From the NCBI GenBank assembly GCA_965140775.1, contig OZ223471.1, positions 3,286,001 to 3,350,000 on the forward strand: 64,000 bases of DNA, written 5' to 3'. This DNA comes from UBA6244 sp965140775. Lineage in GTDB: Bacteria > Bacteroidota > Bacteroidia > Bacteroidales > F082. Positions 8,393 to 17,030 of this stretch are shown here, in pieces (positions within the stretch are counted from its first letter, which is position 1; the number at the start of each line of letters is the position of its first letter). The notes beneath the pieces are model-generated. The model had not been told where the DNA came from. It saw only the letters and a program-made list of their open reading frames with translations, and searched no databases. The position numbers were made by a program, and so were the translations under genes.

Positions 8393-9283
8393 TTATTTAA
8401 ATTTCGCCCGTGGATGGGCTTTGTGATAAATAGTTTTCAATTGTTCGATGGTACTGTGGGTATATACTTGAGTGGCGGCCAAACCTGCATGACCAAGCAG
8501 TTCTTTGAGCGTGTTGAGGTCGGCGCCATGGTTGAGCATATGGGTGGCAAAGCTATGACGGAGCACGTGCGGACTTTTTCGTTTGGACGATGTGGTGCCC
8601 AGTGCTTTGCATGTAATACGATGAATAAACTGCGGATATGCTTTAACGCCTTTATCTGTTACTATCAATTGGGGGTCGGCATGGTTAAAGGTTTTCCTCT
8701 TCATCTCCAAATAACGCGTTATTTGTTCCGTCGTCTGTTTTGATAACGGAATGATGCGTTCTTTATTTCGTTTACCCCGGACTTTTACCGTCATGGATTC
8801 CAAATCTACCGACGATTCTTTCAGTGAAATCATTTCGCTTCGACGCATGCCTGTGGCATAGAGCAATTCAACTACCAAATGATCGCGAACGGATGAAAAG
8901 TCGGAAGGTATTTCGTCGGGATTATCCAACACTTGCGAAAGCTGTTCTTCATCAACGTACACCGGTATGCGCTTGGGAGTTTTTAAGGAGTGAATGTCTG
9001 CCACAGGACTGGAATCCACGACTTGTTGCCGAAGGAGATAGTTGAAGAATGACTTGAGGGTGCTTATCCGGCGGTTTACCGATGTGGGGCCATCTCCTTG
9101 TTCCATGAGGTAAATAATCCACGAACGTATCATGTCGCGTGTGGCCTTTTGGGGCAAGGTGAGTTCGTAATGGGTTTGAAGATACGACCGGAAGGATTCC
9201 AGATCAGTACGATACGCCAACACGGTATGGGCGGAATATCGCTTTTCGAACTGTAAGTACTGGATATACTGATCGGTTATCAT
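8393..9283 (-). CDS. xerC: Site-specific tyrosine recombinase XerC/XerD family
   Basis: Tyrosine recombinase expected to resolve chromosome dimers at dif. Taking the Met at 9281-9283, which gives MITDQYIQYLQFEKRYSAHT, the protein has 296 residues, normal for XerC. The frame extends to 9313, but the extra residues are not family-like. An N-terminal SAM-like core-binding domain spans about residues 1-90. All catalytic residues are visible: R147 (GMRRSE), K171 (RGKRNK), H239 and R242 (HVLRHSF), H265 (LLGHAG) and nucleophile Y274 (QVYTH). The position between rpsU and hpf argues for the housekeeping enzyme over a mobile-element integrase. Whether it is XerC or XerD is less certain. Confidence 0.9.
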   Translation of the reverse strand: MITDQYIQYLQFEKRYSAHTVLAYRTDLESFRSYLQTHYELTLPQKATRDMIRSWIIYLMEQGDGPTSVNRRISTLKSFFNYLLRQQVVDSSPVADIHSLKTPKRIPVYVDEEQLSQVLDNPDEIPSDFSSVRDHLVVELLYATGMRRSEMISLKESSVDLESMTVKVRGKRNKERIIPLSKQTTEQITRYLEMKRKTFNHADPQLIVTDKGVKAYPQFIHRITCKALGTTSSKRKSPHVLRHSFATHMLNHGADLNTLKELLGHAGLAATQVYTHSTIEQLKTIYHKAHPRAKFK

Positions 9284-9371
9284 CGGCAAAAAAAAGAAGA
9301 AACTCTGAACCAAAGATAAGTTAAATTATCCAAGATTCAAAGTTTCTTTCATTAATTTTCCCTAATCGGGT

Positions 9372-9569
9372 TTACAAACCCATATCAGCTTGACGGAGCG
9401 ATTGAACGTAAATTGCCTTGAGTTTTTTTTCGCGGTTTACAACGGAAGGTTTATCGAAGACCTGACGGGCACGCAGCTCACGCATGGTACCTGTTTTTTC
9501 AAATTTACGTTTGTAACGTTTTAGGGCTCTGTCGATGTTTTCACCCTCTTTAACAGGAATGATAATCAT
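9372..9569 (-). CDS. rpsU: 30S ribosomal protein S21
   Basis: Small basic protein of the 30S subunit that acts near the mRNA anti-Shine-Dalgarno region. The 65 residues show the family pattern: IPVKEGENIDRALKRYKRKF, then TGTMRELRARQVFDKPSV, and a basic tail. It is the promoter-proximal gene of rpsU-xerC-hpf, with an exact TAnnTTTG box 48 nt upstream. Confidence 0.96.
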   Translation of the reverse strand: MIIIPVKEGENIDRALKRYKRKFEKTGTMRELRARQVFDKPSVVNREKKLKAIYVQSLRQADMGL

Positions 9570-9616
9570 AACTAATACCTTACTTTCTTTTTAATTAATA
9601 ATATTTTTAGGGGCTG

Positions 9617-9624
9617 CAAATATA
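9617..9624 (-). promoter_or_regulatory. Bacteroidota -7 promoter element for rpsU
   Basis: On the minus strand the sequence is TATATTTG followed by C, an exact match to the Bacteroidota -7 box TAnnTTTG. It lies 48 nt before the rpsU ATG. No clean TTTG is found at -33 with normal spacing, so support rests on the -7 box and its position. Confidence 0.6.
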
Positions 9625-9694
9625 TACATATTTTCAGAATCAAGCACATAAAGTTCATTTTTGCCAAAAATCTTTCTCAACACCTGCCCATCGA

Positions 9695-10921
9695 TTAGAA
9701 ATAATAGGTAACATCGAACATCACACGGGTGGCATCAACACCATGAGTATCACGAACCCGTCCATCGGACAATTGTATGGCTCCGTAATCGGCTTGATTC
9801 CACTCAAATTCCAATCCCAAACGCATGTTGTTGATGGTATATAAAAAGGTGGGCATAATTCGGATTAGCGCATCGATGTCGGCACCTCTGGCCCAAATCA
9901 GGTTTTGATTGTACAAGGGCTCCGGTGAACCCAGGTTTTTGTAATATCCGGCAAAGAGTCCTGCTTTAAATTGATTTCCATAAAACACATTCACCCATGA
10001 ATAAAAGCCCGAAAGCGGTGTATAGGTTTCTTTTCCGGTAAGTGAATCATAGGTGGCTACCCCATAACCTCCGTTCATGAGTACATTGTACATGTTTTGT
10101 CCGTACATACCCGAAGCCTTGGCCTCCCAATAGTTTTTCTTATAGGCGGCAAAAAATTTGGCAGCATAGGTGGTAATTTGTTCGGAGGCTTTAAAAACCC
10201 CTTCTGTGCCGGTGGTATGGGTGCGGGGTTTGAGCGATTTTACTTCTCCTACGATTCCCATTAAAAAGCTACCCTGCTTATATTCAACGCCGGCGGCAAA
10301 CTCGGGCATCAGCGCATTCCTCATATATTGAGGGGTTTTCCCGGAAGGGCCAAAACTGGTATAATCCATTTCGGAAAGCAAGGCGGCCATAAAATGAAAA
10401 TGGTTTTGGCTGTAGGTAAACCGAATTTGCGGTGTCCGGCTAAAAGGCTGAAAGGGCGCTCCGGTGGCAATGCCCAGCGTGGTAGGGAAGCAATCTTCAA
10501 CAAACAAGGGATGCCAGGTTTGTCCCACCAGCAGGGCAGCCTTACTCCATTTAAGCCTGAGGTAAGCATGGCGAAACCGCACGGTGGTGGCACCCGAAAC
10601 AAGGGTGAAGTCTGCTTCTATTTTACCACTCAACTCTGCATTCAAAATACGGGGGCCGTCCACCGTTACCCGCAACCTGGAGGCCAGCGAAAGCATGGTA
10701 AGAGACGGGTTGGCGTAAATATCCACCCCGTTTTCCATCACCTTATTCTTAGGGTAAAACAAAAACAGGCCATCCACAGCTGCCACATTTTCGCGTGTAT
10801 CGTAAAACATGTTGTAATTGACAAATCCACCCACTTTTATACGTGGTTTGTCGGAGGTATCCTGGGCAAACAAAGTGAATGACAACAGAATCGCCATTGA
10901 AATCAGTACCGGTTTTTTCAT
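9695..10921 (-). CDS. Porin-like outer-membrane beta-barrel protein, function unknown
   Basis: The product has 408 residues from the Met at 10919-10921, which begins a clear signal peptide (MKKPVLISMAILLSFTLFAQ). The upstream extension to 10984 is rejected because a promoter box lies inside it at 10945-10952. The mature part starts IKVGGFVNYNMFYDTREN and continues with alternating aromatic and polar strands, ending in MFDVTYYF. A terminal aromatic residue after a strand is typical of outer-membrane barrels. The opening resembles DcaP-like/porin-superfamily proteins that begin with a GF(V)..(F/Y)YDT strand, but I cannot name a substrate. It is divergent from the TonB-dependent receptor at 11081, so the two may share control. 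Confidence 0.75.
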   Translation of the reverse strand: MKKPVLISMAILLSFTLFAQDTSDKPRIKVGGFVNYNMFYDTRENVAAVDGLFLFYPKNKVMENGVDIYANPSLTMLSLASRLRVTVDGPRILNAELSGKIEADFTLVSGATTVRFRHAYLRLKWSKAALLVGQTWHPLFVEDCFPTTLGIATGAPFQPFSRTPQIRFTYSQNHFHFMAALLSEMDYTSFGPSGKTPQYMRNALMPEFAAGVEYKQGSFLMGIVGEVKSLKPRTHTTGTEGVFKASEQITTYAAKFFAAYKKNYWEAKASGMYGQNMYNVLMNGGYGVATYDSLTGKETYTPLSGFYSWVNVFYGNQFKAGLFAGYYKNLGSPEPLYNQNLIWARGADIDALIRIMPTFLYTINNMRLGLEFEWNQADYGAIQLSDGRVRDTHGVDATRVMFDVTYYF

Positions 10922-10944
10922 TCCTTTTTTCGATTTTTGGTTGG

Positions 10945-10952
10945 CAAAAGTA
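10945..10952 (-). promoter_or_regulatory. -7 promoter element for the porin-like gene
   Basis: The minus strand reads TACTTTTG followed by C, an exact TAnnTTTG match 23 nt upstream of the ATG at 10921. It decides the start, because the longer frame to 10984 would put the promoter inside the coding sequence. No strong -33 TTTG is seen. Confidence 0.6.
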
Positions 10953-11047
10953 GTGAAACGTATAAGTTTAATTCCGGACGCCACTCATTTTGAGATAGTT
11001 TAAAATACATCTAAATTATTTGGGGGATTTCTTATAAATAAATGACC

Positions 11048-11055
11048 TAGATTTG
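11048..11055 (+). promoter_or_regulatory. -7 promoter element for the TonB-dependent receptor
   Basis: TAGATTTG is an exact TAnnTTTG match 25 nt before the receptor ATG at 11081. The nearest TTTG upstream (11019-11022) is 25 nt away, more than the usual 19-21, so the -33 box is weak or absent. Confidence 0.5.
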
Positions 11056-11080
11056 TTTCAAACTTGTAGAAAACACAATA

Positions 11081-14000
11081 ATGAAGCATTTCCGATTGAT
11101 TCTCCTGCTAACCGTAATTGTTTTGCATGGATTTTGGCAATTTACCAAAGCGCAAGACTCACTGAATATCAACACAAAAACAGATTCTATTGTTGATTGG
11201 GCAAACACAACAGCAACCTTACAACTCAATCAAGAGCAAATACAGCGATTGCCTTTCCGTCAAATGTCATCCTTCGGCATGCTCGCCCCATCGGCATATC
11301 AACAAAAGGGAAGTACCACCTATTATTATGGTGTAGGTTCGTCGAGAAACAACTACTTTATTGACGGGATGCAATTGAGTGATGTTACCGACTTTCCCAC
11401 CAGGATCATCGAAACCTACCGACTGTACACCCGACAAGCACCCATTAATATGGGTTTTAACATTGGTGGTATTACAGCCATCGAGACTTTCAACAGTCAG
11501 GAGTTTTCGGTACAAGTGGATGCAGGTACCGATCAGGCCTATAGCATGAGTGGCGTGAATGGGAAACTTTTTATCAACATACCCTTTGCAGGGAAAAAGA
11601 AAAACAACGGCAAGGCATATCCTACTTTGCTGATTTCCGGAAAGTATGCCACCACCAACAACACAAATCCGGTTTGGAAGAAAACACAGCATTTGAATGC
11701 AGAGACGTTGGCCTATTTGCAGGAAAATCCACTGCGCGCGGGTGGAGATGGTATTGGTGTCTTTTTAAATGCTGAATTTGTTTCCTCGGATGACTTTGTC
11801 GAACAAAAAGCTCCTGAAAATTCAGGTAAAACCGGTATATACCCTTATGTAAAACTTACACTACCCATTTATAAAAGTGCCCAATTAATACTTGGTAATT
11901 ATTCAATTATTGACGAAACCCAATTATACAACCAAGCAAACTCCTTGTTCAACACGAGTAATAATGCGATCAGAACGAGACGTGATTTCAACAATTTCCT
12001 CCAATGGAGTCAACAATTCAAAATAAACAATGAGCTTTCGATAAACTACAAGCTTCATGTTCAATACTCAAAAACCAAAGAAGAAACATCAGACCCCAAT
12101 CATGGTAAAAACTTCTTCGATTACGGATATGTGGGACAATTTACCACCTATAAAATGCCAACTTTTGAATTGGGTAGCGACACGGTAAATGGAATTTATT
12201 ACGAAAATGTATATCTATTAAACTCTTGGGATTATGACACGTTGGTTTCTTTTCAACCTTCCAATATCAACCCTGAACTTGCGGCCTATACCACCAATTA
12301 TTTCTCAATCTATGAAGGACAACCACATGGACATTTCCAGAATACAAATGAGATTTTGCTTGGTGGAGGATTGATAAACGGATATCAACCCATTGGGGTG
12401 TATTCCGGATTATTTCATAGTCCAGGAAGTTATACCTCAGGCTATCAGCTGATTGAAAACGAGAGAATTCGCGTTGCTTTACAAATAAATGCTGATTATA
12501 GGAAACATCATTTTACCCTCGGCGGAGAGTACAACCGAGAGAGTCGAAGTTACTATTCCATTGACCCAAACAGCCTGTGGCAGCTCATGACAGGATTAAC
12601 CAATTTTCATATACGCGAATTGGACATAAACAACCCTGAGGTGGTAATTTGGGATGGACATGCAGACACCATCCTATATCAACGAAATTTTGATGCTGCC
12701 AGCCAAACTGACTTTGACAAAAACCTACGCCAGGCTCTTGGACTACCTGTGGACGGTATCGACTTTATTGATATTAACTCCTACAACAGGCAAAATAACA
12801 CCATGCAGTACTACGATAAAAATGGAGTAATGCATACTTTGAAAACACCTGACAATCTACTGTCTTTGAATTTATTTTCAGCAGACGAGTTACTTAATGG
12901 AGGCAACTCCTGGGTAAGTTACGGGGGGTATGACTACCTGGGCAACAAAACCAAAACCAACAACCCATACTCATTTTTCGACGATTTTACTACAGAGGCC
13001 ACAAAATCAAAGTATTGGGCTGCTTATGTGCAAGACGAATTCAACTTTAAAAATCTGAGAGTAAAGGTAGGACTTAGGGTAAATGTATATGATGCCAGCA
13101 GACCGGTATTGAAGGACCCGTATTCGCTTTTTCCCATCAACGATGTAGAAAAAGCGTTGACCATGGAAGATTTTTCAATGAATGTACCATCCAATATCGG
13201 CAACAATTATTTGGTTTATGTAGATAAAGTAAAGTATCCAACAAGAGTTACGGGCTACCGAAATGGGGATACATGGTATAATGCAGATGGTCTCGAGATA
13301 TCAGACCCAACCATTTTAGATGTAGGGAACGGCATTTCACCTTATCTGGAAAACCCTGAAATCCACAGCCTCAGTAATAACAACTGGACTCCAGGAATGA
13401 CCTTCAAAGACAACACGCAGACGGTGAACTTTTTACCTCAGTTGAGCCTTGATTACACTTTGATTGATCGGGTAAATTTTTATGCAAATTACAGTTCTTT
13501 TACTCAAAACCCACTGCACAACAACGAATTTAGACCGGAACAATACTATTTCTGGAGTCAATATGCCGGCAGCCAGCTTATCACCAATCCGAACCTGAAA
13601 CCAATGCAGGCCAATAAGTTTTTTACCGGTGTTAAAGCCAAAATCTGGAAATACCTGATCGGCGATATTTCATACATAAACATTTCGATTGACAATTACA
13701 TGCAACTTACAAGCTATAAAGAAGCTTACCCGTCTTCCTATCTTACGGTTAGCAATGCAACTAACACCATTGGCATAGAGGGCATCGAAACCAGCTTGAA
13801 TTGGGCAAACCCACTTAATTCAGGCCTTAGTGGGGGAATTAGTGTAACCCACTTATATCCAAACGACAAAGAAGACCGATATTATCAAATCCGGATAAGC
13901 GAGTTCGTCCTTAACGCTACACTGGGGTATCGTTTTGCCGACCGAATCAACTACAACGGGCCAGCATGGGCTAATAATGGGGTTTTACATGGTCTTTCTG

Positions 14001-14386
14001 CCAATATTTATTACCAGTTCCGAAAGGGTTTGCCATATTACAAAACGAGAAATGGAGGTTACTTATATGATGGAATCGGACAAACCCCGAATGTCAATTT
14101 ATTCAACCTGAATATTCAAAAAGATTTTGCCATCGGAAATAAATCATTCCTTAACATCTATCTAACCATCGAAAACCTATTCAATTTCCAAAACGTTTTC
14201 GAAGTTTATTCTGACACGGGTCTGGATGATGATGACGGTTTTTTAACAGATCCCAGGAACCAAAGTTTCATCAACAGTCAACTAAACCCGGACACCTATA
14301 GGCTACTTTATCAGATGAATTTATTTGATGTCAATCATTACGACATCCCACGCATCTGGCGAATTGGCATTGTGCTGAAATACTAA
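11081..14386 (+). CDS. TonB-dependent outer-membrane receptor
   Basis: The 1101-residue product begins with a signal peptide (about residues 1-24, ending TKAQ). A plug domain covers about residues 45-150, with QLNQEQIQRLPFRQMSSFG, YFIDGMQLSDV and FNIGGITAIETF. The rest is a long barrel, with NFYANYSSFTQNP and LNIYLTIENLFNFQNVFEVY near the end and a terminal IWRIGIVLKY strand set. It lacks the carboxypeptidase-regulatory-like extension common in SusC-type receptors, so it looks closer to Oar/OmpA-like TonB receptors. No SusD neighbour is present. Base composition is more AT-rich than the adjacent DPP IV gene. The substrate is unknown; peptide uptake alongside the neighbouring peptidase is only a possibility. 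A terminator follows directly. Confidence 0.88.
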   Translation: MKHFRLILLLTVIVLHGFWQFTKAQDSLNINTKTDSIVDWANTTATLQLNQEQIQRLPFRQMSSFGMLAPSAYQQKGSTTYYYGVGSSRNNYFIDGMQLSDVTDFPTRIIETYRLYTRQAPINMGFNIGGITAIETFNSQEFSVQVDAGTDQAYSMSGVNGKLFINIPFAGKKKNNGKAYPTLLISGKYATTNNTNPVWKKTQHLNAETLAYLQENPLRAGGDGIGVFLNAEFVSSDDFVEQKAPENSGKTGIYPYVKLTLPIYKSAQLILGNYSIIDETQLYNQANSLFNTSNNAIRTRRDFNNFLQWSQQFKINNELSINYKLHVQYSKTKEETSDPNHGKNFFDYGYVGQFTTYKMPTFELGSDTVNGIYYENVYLLNSWDYDTLVSFQPSNINPELAAYTTNYFSIYEGQPHGHFQNTNEILLGGGLINGYQPIGVYSGLFHSPGSYTSGYQLIENERIRVALQINADYRKHHFTLGGEYNRESRSYYSIDPNSLWQLMTGLTNFHIRELDINNPEVVIWDGHADTILYQRNFDAASQTDFDKNLRQALGLPVDGIDFIDINSYNRQNNTMQYYDKNGVMHTLKTPDNLLSLNLFSADELLNGGNSWVSYGGYDYLGNKTKTNNPYSFFDDFTTEATKSKYWAAYVQDEFNFKNLRVKVGLRVNVYDASRPVLKDPYSLFPINDVEKALTMEDFSMNVPSNIGNNYLVYVDKVKYPTRVTGYRNGDTWYNADGLEISDPTILDVGNGISPYLENPEIHSLSNNNWTPGMTFKDNTQTVNFLPQLSLDYTLIDRVNFYANYSSFTQNPLHNNEFRPEQYYFWSQYAGSQLITNPNLKPMQANKFFTGVKAKIWKYLIGDISYINISIDNYMQLTSYKEAYPSSYLTVSNATNTIGIEGIETSLNWANPLNSGLSGGISVTHLYPNDKEDRYYQIRISEFVLNATLGYRFADRINYNGPAWANNGVLHGLSANIYYQFRKGLPYYKTRNGGYLYDGIGQTPNVNLFNLNIQKDFAIGNKSFLNIYLTIENLFNFQNVFEVYSDTGLDDDDGFLTDPRNQSFINSQLNPDTYRLLYQMNLFDVNHYDIPRIWRIGIVLKY

Positions 14387-14390
14387 GATC

Positions 14391-14450
14391 AAAAAAAGCG
14401 ACCAAACTTACGTACGTAGTTTGGTCGCTATGGCTTATGATAATATTTTT
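14391..14450. terminator. Bidirectional terminator between convergent genes
   Basis: Stem GCGACCAAAC (14398-14407) pairs with GTTTGGTCGC (14419-14428) around a self-complementary TACGTACGTA. On the minus strand it is followed by seven U residues, closing the DPP IV gene. On the plus strand a T-rich tract follows about 15 nt later, closing the TonB receptor gene less perfectly. Confidence 0.85.
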
Positions 14451-16664
14451 TTACTCCTCCCCTTTCAGGTTTTTGTAGAGAAAATCGGTCATTTTTTTAA
14501 ACAGGTGATAACGTGTGTTGCCACCATAGATTCCATGATTTTTATTGGGATAGATCATCAGGTCGAACTGCTTGTCGGCGGCCACCAGCGCACTTACCAA
14601 GTCCATTGTATTCTGTGGATGTACATTGTCGTCGGCACCACCATGAACCAATAAATAATGTCCTTTTAGTTTGTCCACGTGGTTGATGGGTGAATTTTCA
14701 TCGTATCCTGAGGCATTGTCCTGAGGTTTGCGCATGTAACGTTCGGTATAAATATTATCGTAGTAACGCCAGTTGGTTACGGGAGCTACTGCAATGGCCG
14801 TGCTGTAAAAGTCGGCTCCCTGAAACAGGGTGTTGCTTGCCATAAATCCACCATAACTCCAGCCAAAAATGCCCAGTCGATCCTTGTCCACATAGGGCAA
14901 TTCCGACATATACTTGGCTGTTTCAATGTAATCGAGGGTTTCGTATTTTCCCAATTCCTTGTAAGTCATCTTTTTAAACACTTCACCACGGGCACCGGTA
15001 CCGCGGTTGTCCACCGAAATCACCATGATGCCATTTTCGGCCAGCATCTGAAACCACATCAGGTTAAAACCACCCCAGCTGTTGGTTACTTCCTGCGATC
15101 CGGGGCCGCCATAGATGGACAACAAAACGGGATATTTTTTTTCAGGATTGAAATTGGTGGGCAAAATACGCCATGCATTCAACTCCACCTGTTCGCCGGA
15201 AGGCAAAGTGATTTCGGGAGTGGTGAGGGTAAAAAATTCAACGGGACTTATGGCATATTCCTTCAACCGGTTTACCAGGGCATGGTTGTCTTCCAACACC
15301 CGAACCTCTTTACCATCTGCTTTATTAACAGTATAAACAGGTGGAGTATTGGCATCCGACCAGGAATTAATAAAGTAGTTGTAAGCACTGCTGAAGTTGG
15401 CATTGTTGGTACCCACTTTTGTGCTAATTAAGGTTTTTTTGCCTTTCAGATTCACGGCATACACATCTCTGTCCAAGGGAGAGCGCTCGGCAGATTGGTA
15501 ATAGATCTTTTTAGCATCGGCATCATAGCCATACATTTTGGTCACATCCCAATTGCCCGAAGTAAGCTGTTTCACCAGTTTTCCGTCCATACTATAATAA
15601 TAAAGGTGGTTATACCCACTCTTTTCAGACGACATGATAAAATATTTGCCATCCGGTGTAAAGGTGAGGTCGTCGGTGATATCGATATAATAAAGGTTGT
15701 CTTCGGTATAAATAACTGAAGTATTTCCGGTGGAGGCATCTGCCAGCAGGATGTCCAAATGATTTTGCAAACGGTTCAGTCTCTGAACGGCCAGCTTGGC
15801 AGCATCAGCCGTCCACTTGATGCGGGGGATGTATTGATCGGTTTCTTGGCCCACATCAACTTTCACTGCTTTTCCGGTGGCAACATCATAAATGTAAATA
15901 TCCACCAACGAATTGTCCTCGCCGGCCTTGGGGTATTTGTAGGTGTCGAGCTCAGGGTAAAGTTCACCATAATAGGTTAAGGTGTATTCCTTCACACGAC
16001 TTTCGTCGAAACGGTAGTAGGCAATGTATTTTCCGTCGGGCGACCAGAAAAACGCCTTGGTAAAGCCAAACTCCTCTTCATACACCCAATCGCAGGTACC
16101 GTTGATGATGGCATTATGGCTTCCATCGGTGGTAATTTGCTTTTCAACACCTGAAGCCATGTCTTTCACAAACAAGTTATTATCGCGTACAAAAGCAATT
16201 TGATCGCCTTTTGGAGAAAAATCGGCCAATCGTTGCTTTCCGCCCTCAGAAAGTCTTTCAAGCTTTTTGCTTTTCGAGTCGAACACGTAAAACTCTGCTT
16301 TTGAGGAATGTCTGTAGATGGCTTCTTCTTCGGTGGGGATTAAAAACAACGATTCGTCATCGCTCATGGAAAAGTCGGACAACCGCAAAGGCAAGCTGTC
16401 GCCTTCGGGAATCAGATCTTTGGCATGAATCAAAGTGGCAACAGAATCGCCGGATTCGTAGTCGTACACCACCACCGAACCTTTGGTGATACGGGTGTAT
16501 TCATTTCCGTTTTTCAGTGAGTTAATACCATAAACTCCCCGTGGATAAAAGGAATAGGTTTTCCAGATTTGATCGAGGGAGATAGTCTTTAAGGTGTCGG
16601 GAGTTTGAGCGAAAACGGCCAAAACCAAGAACAGACTTGCAATTACTAAGGATATTTTTTTCAT
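14451..16664 (-). CDS. Dipeptidyl peptidase IV (S9B family), secreted
   Basis: Serine exopeptidase that releases X-Pro and X-Ala dipeptides. The 737 residues are close to the ~720 of Porphyromonas DPP IV. A signal peptide (MKKISLVIASLFLVLAVFAQ) is followed by an eight-bladed beta-propeller domain (about residues 95-450) and a C-terminal alpha/beta hydrolase. The propeller carries the substrate-anchoring glutamates in CDWVYEEEFGF. Catalytic residues are S603 (GWSYGGF), D678 (GGADDNVHPQ) and H710 (KNHGIYGG). It is monocistronic and convergent with the TonB receptor. Location is periplasm or outer surface; no T9SS sorting domain is visible, so periplasm is more likely. Confidence 0.95.
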   Translation of the reverse strand: MKKISLVIASLFLVLAVFAQTPDTLKTISLDQIWKTYSFYPRGVYGINSLKNGNEYTRITKGSVVVYDYESGDSVATLIHAKDLIPEGDSLPLRLSDFSMSDDESLFLIPTEEEAIYRHSSKAEFYVFDSKSKKLERLSEGGKQRLADFSPKGDQIAFVRDNNLFVKDMASGVEKQITTDGSHNAIINGTCDWVYEEEFGFTKAFFWSPDGKYIAYYRFDESRVKEYTLTYYGELYPELDTYKYPKAGEDNSLVDIYIYDVATGKAVKVDVGQETDQYIPRIKWTADAAKLAVQRLNRLQNHLDILLADASTGNTSVIYTEDNLYYIDITDDLTFTPDGKYFIMSSEKSGYNHLYYYSMDGKLVKQLTSGNWDVTKMYGYDADAKKIYYQSAERSPLDRDVYAVNLKGKKTLISTKVGTNNANFSSAYNYFINSWSDANTPPVYTVNKADGKEVRVLEDNHALVNRLKEYAISPVEFFTLTTPEITLPSGEQVELNAWRILPTNFNPEKKYPVLLSIYGGPGSQEVTNSWGGFNLMWFQMLAENGIMVISVDNRGTGARGEVFKKMTYKELGKYETLDYIETAKYMSELPYVDKDRLGIFGWSYGGFMASNTLFQGADFYSTAIAVAPVTNWRYYDNIYTERYMRKPQDNASGYDENSPINHVDKLKGHYLLVHGGADDNVHPQNTMDLVSALVAADKQFDLMIYPNKNHGIYGGNTRYHLFKKMTDFLYKNLKGEE

Positions 16665-17030
16665 GTGTATTTAGTTTATATTTTACGTGATACATGGAAC
16701 TCGCCCATGAAAAACATTCAGTTATAGCTGTTATGAATATTTATTCTTCCGGCTCATTTCATTACTCTACCTTTTGTGGCTACTGATATTGTGGTTGTAA
16801 AATTAAAAAATCAAAGATATAAAATTGAGGGGGAGTTAGTTTAGTTAGGGAAATTTTTTTAACACCTGACCGACAAATAATCCCGATGATACGAAGTCCG
16901 GGGTTGAGATCACCCATCCGGATTTTTATTTGAATATTTCGTGCAGAATCTGTTTTTCCGTAAAATCTCCTGTGACAACAGAACCTTTTTCGCATCAAAA
17001 ATCATTTAACTATTTATATTGATTATAATT
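16665..17030. other. Intergenic region upstream of DPP IV, truncated by the IS insertion
   Basis: 366 bases with no convincing gene. The one small minus-strand frame (16780-16998) shows no protein-like pattern. The region presumably carries the DPP IV promoter, though I see no exact TAnnTTTG box. Before the IS arrived it was continuous with the 18347-18382 leader of the serine hydrolase, so it was a divergent promoter region. Confidence 0.6.
17022..17030. repeat. Target-site duplication, left copy
   Basis: ATTATAATT directly before the left IS end. The identical copy is at 18338-18346 directly after the right end. Confidence 0.85.

Noticed and set aside
9284..9313. A ten-residue longer N-terminus for the recombinase (MVQSFFFFLP).
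   Set aside because: XerC/D proteins begin close to the core-binding domain, and the extra Phe-run is not family-like.
16780..16998. A 72-codon minus-strand frame between DPP IV and the IS.
   Set aside because: It would read across the upstream control region of DPP IV and shows no protein-like pattern.
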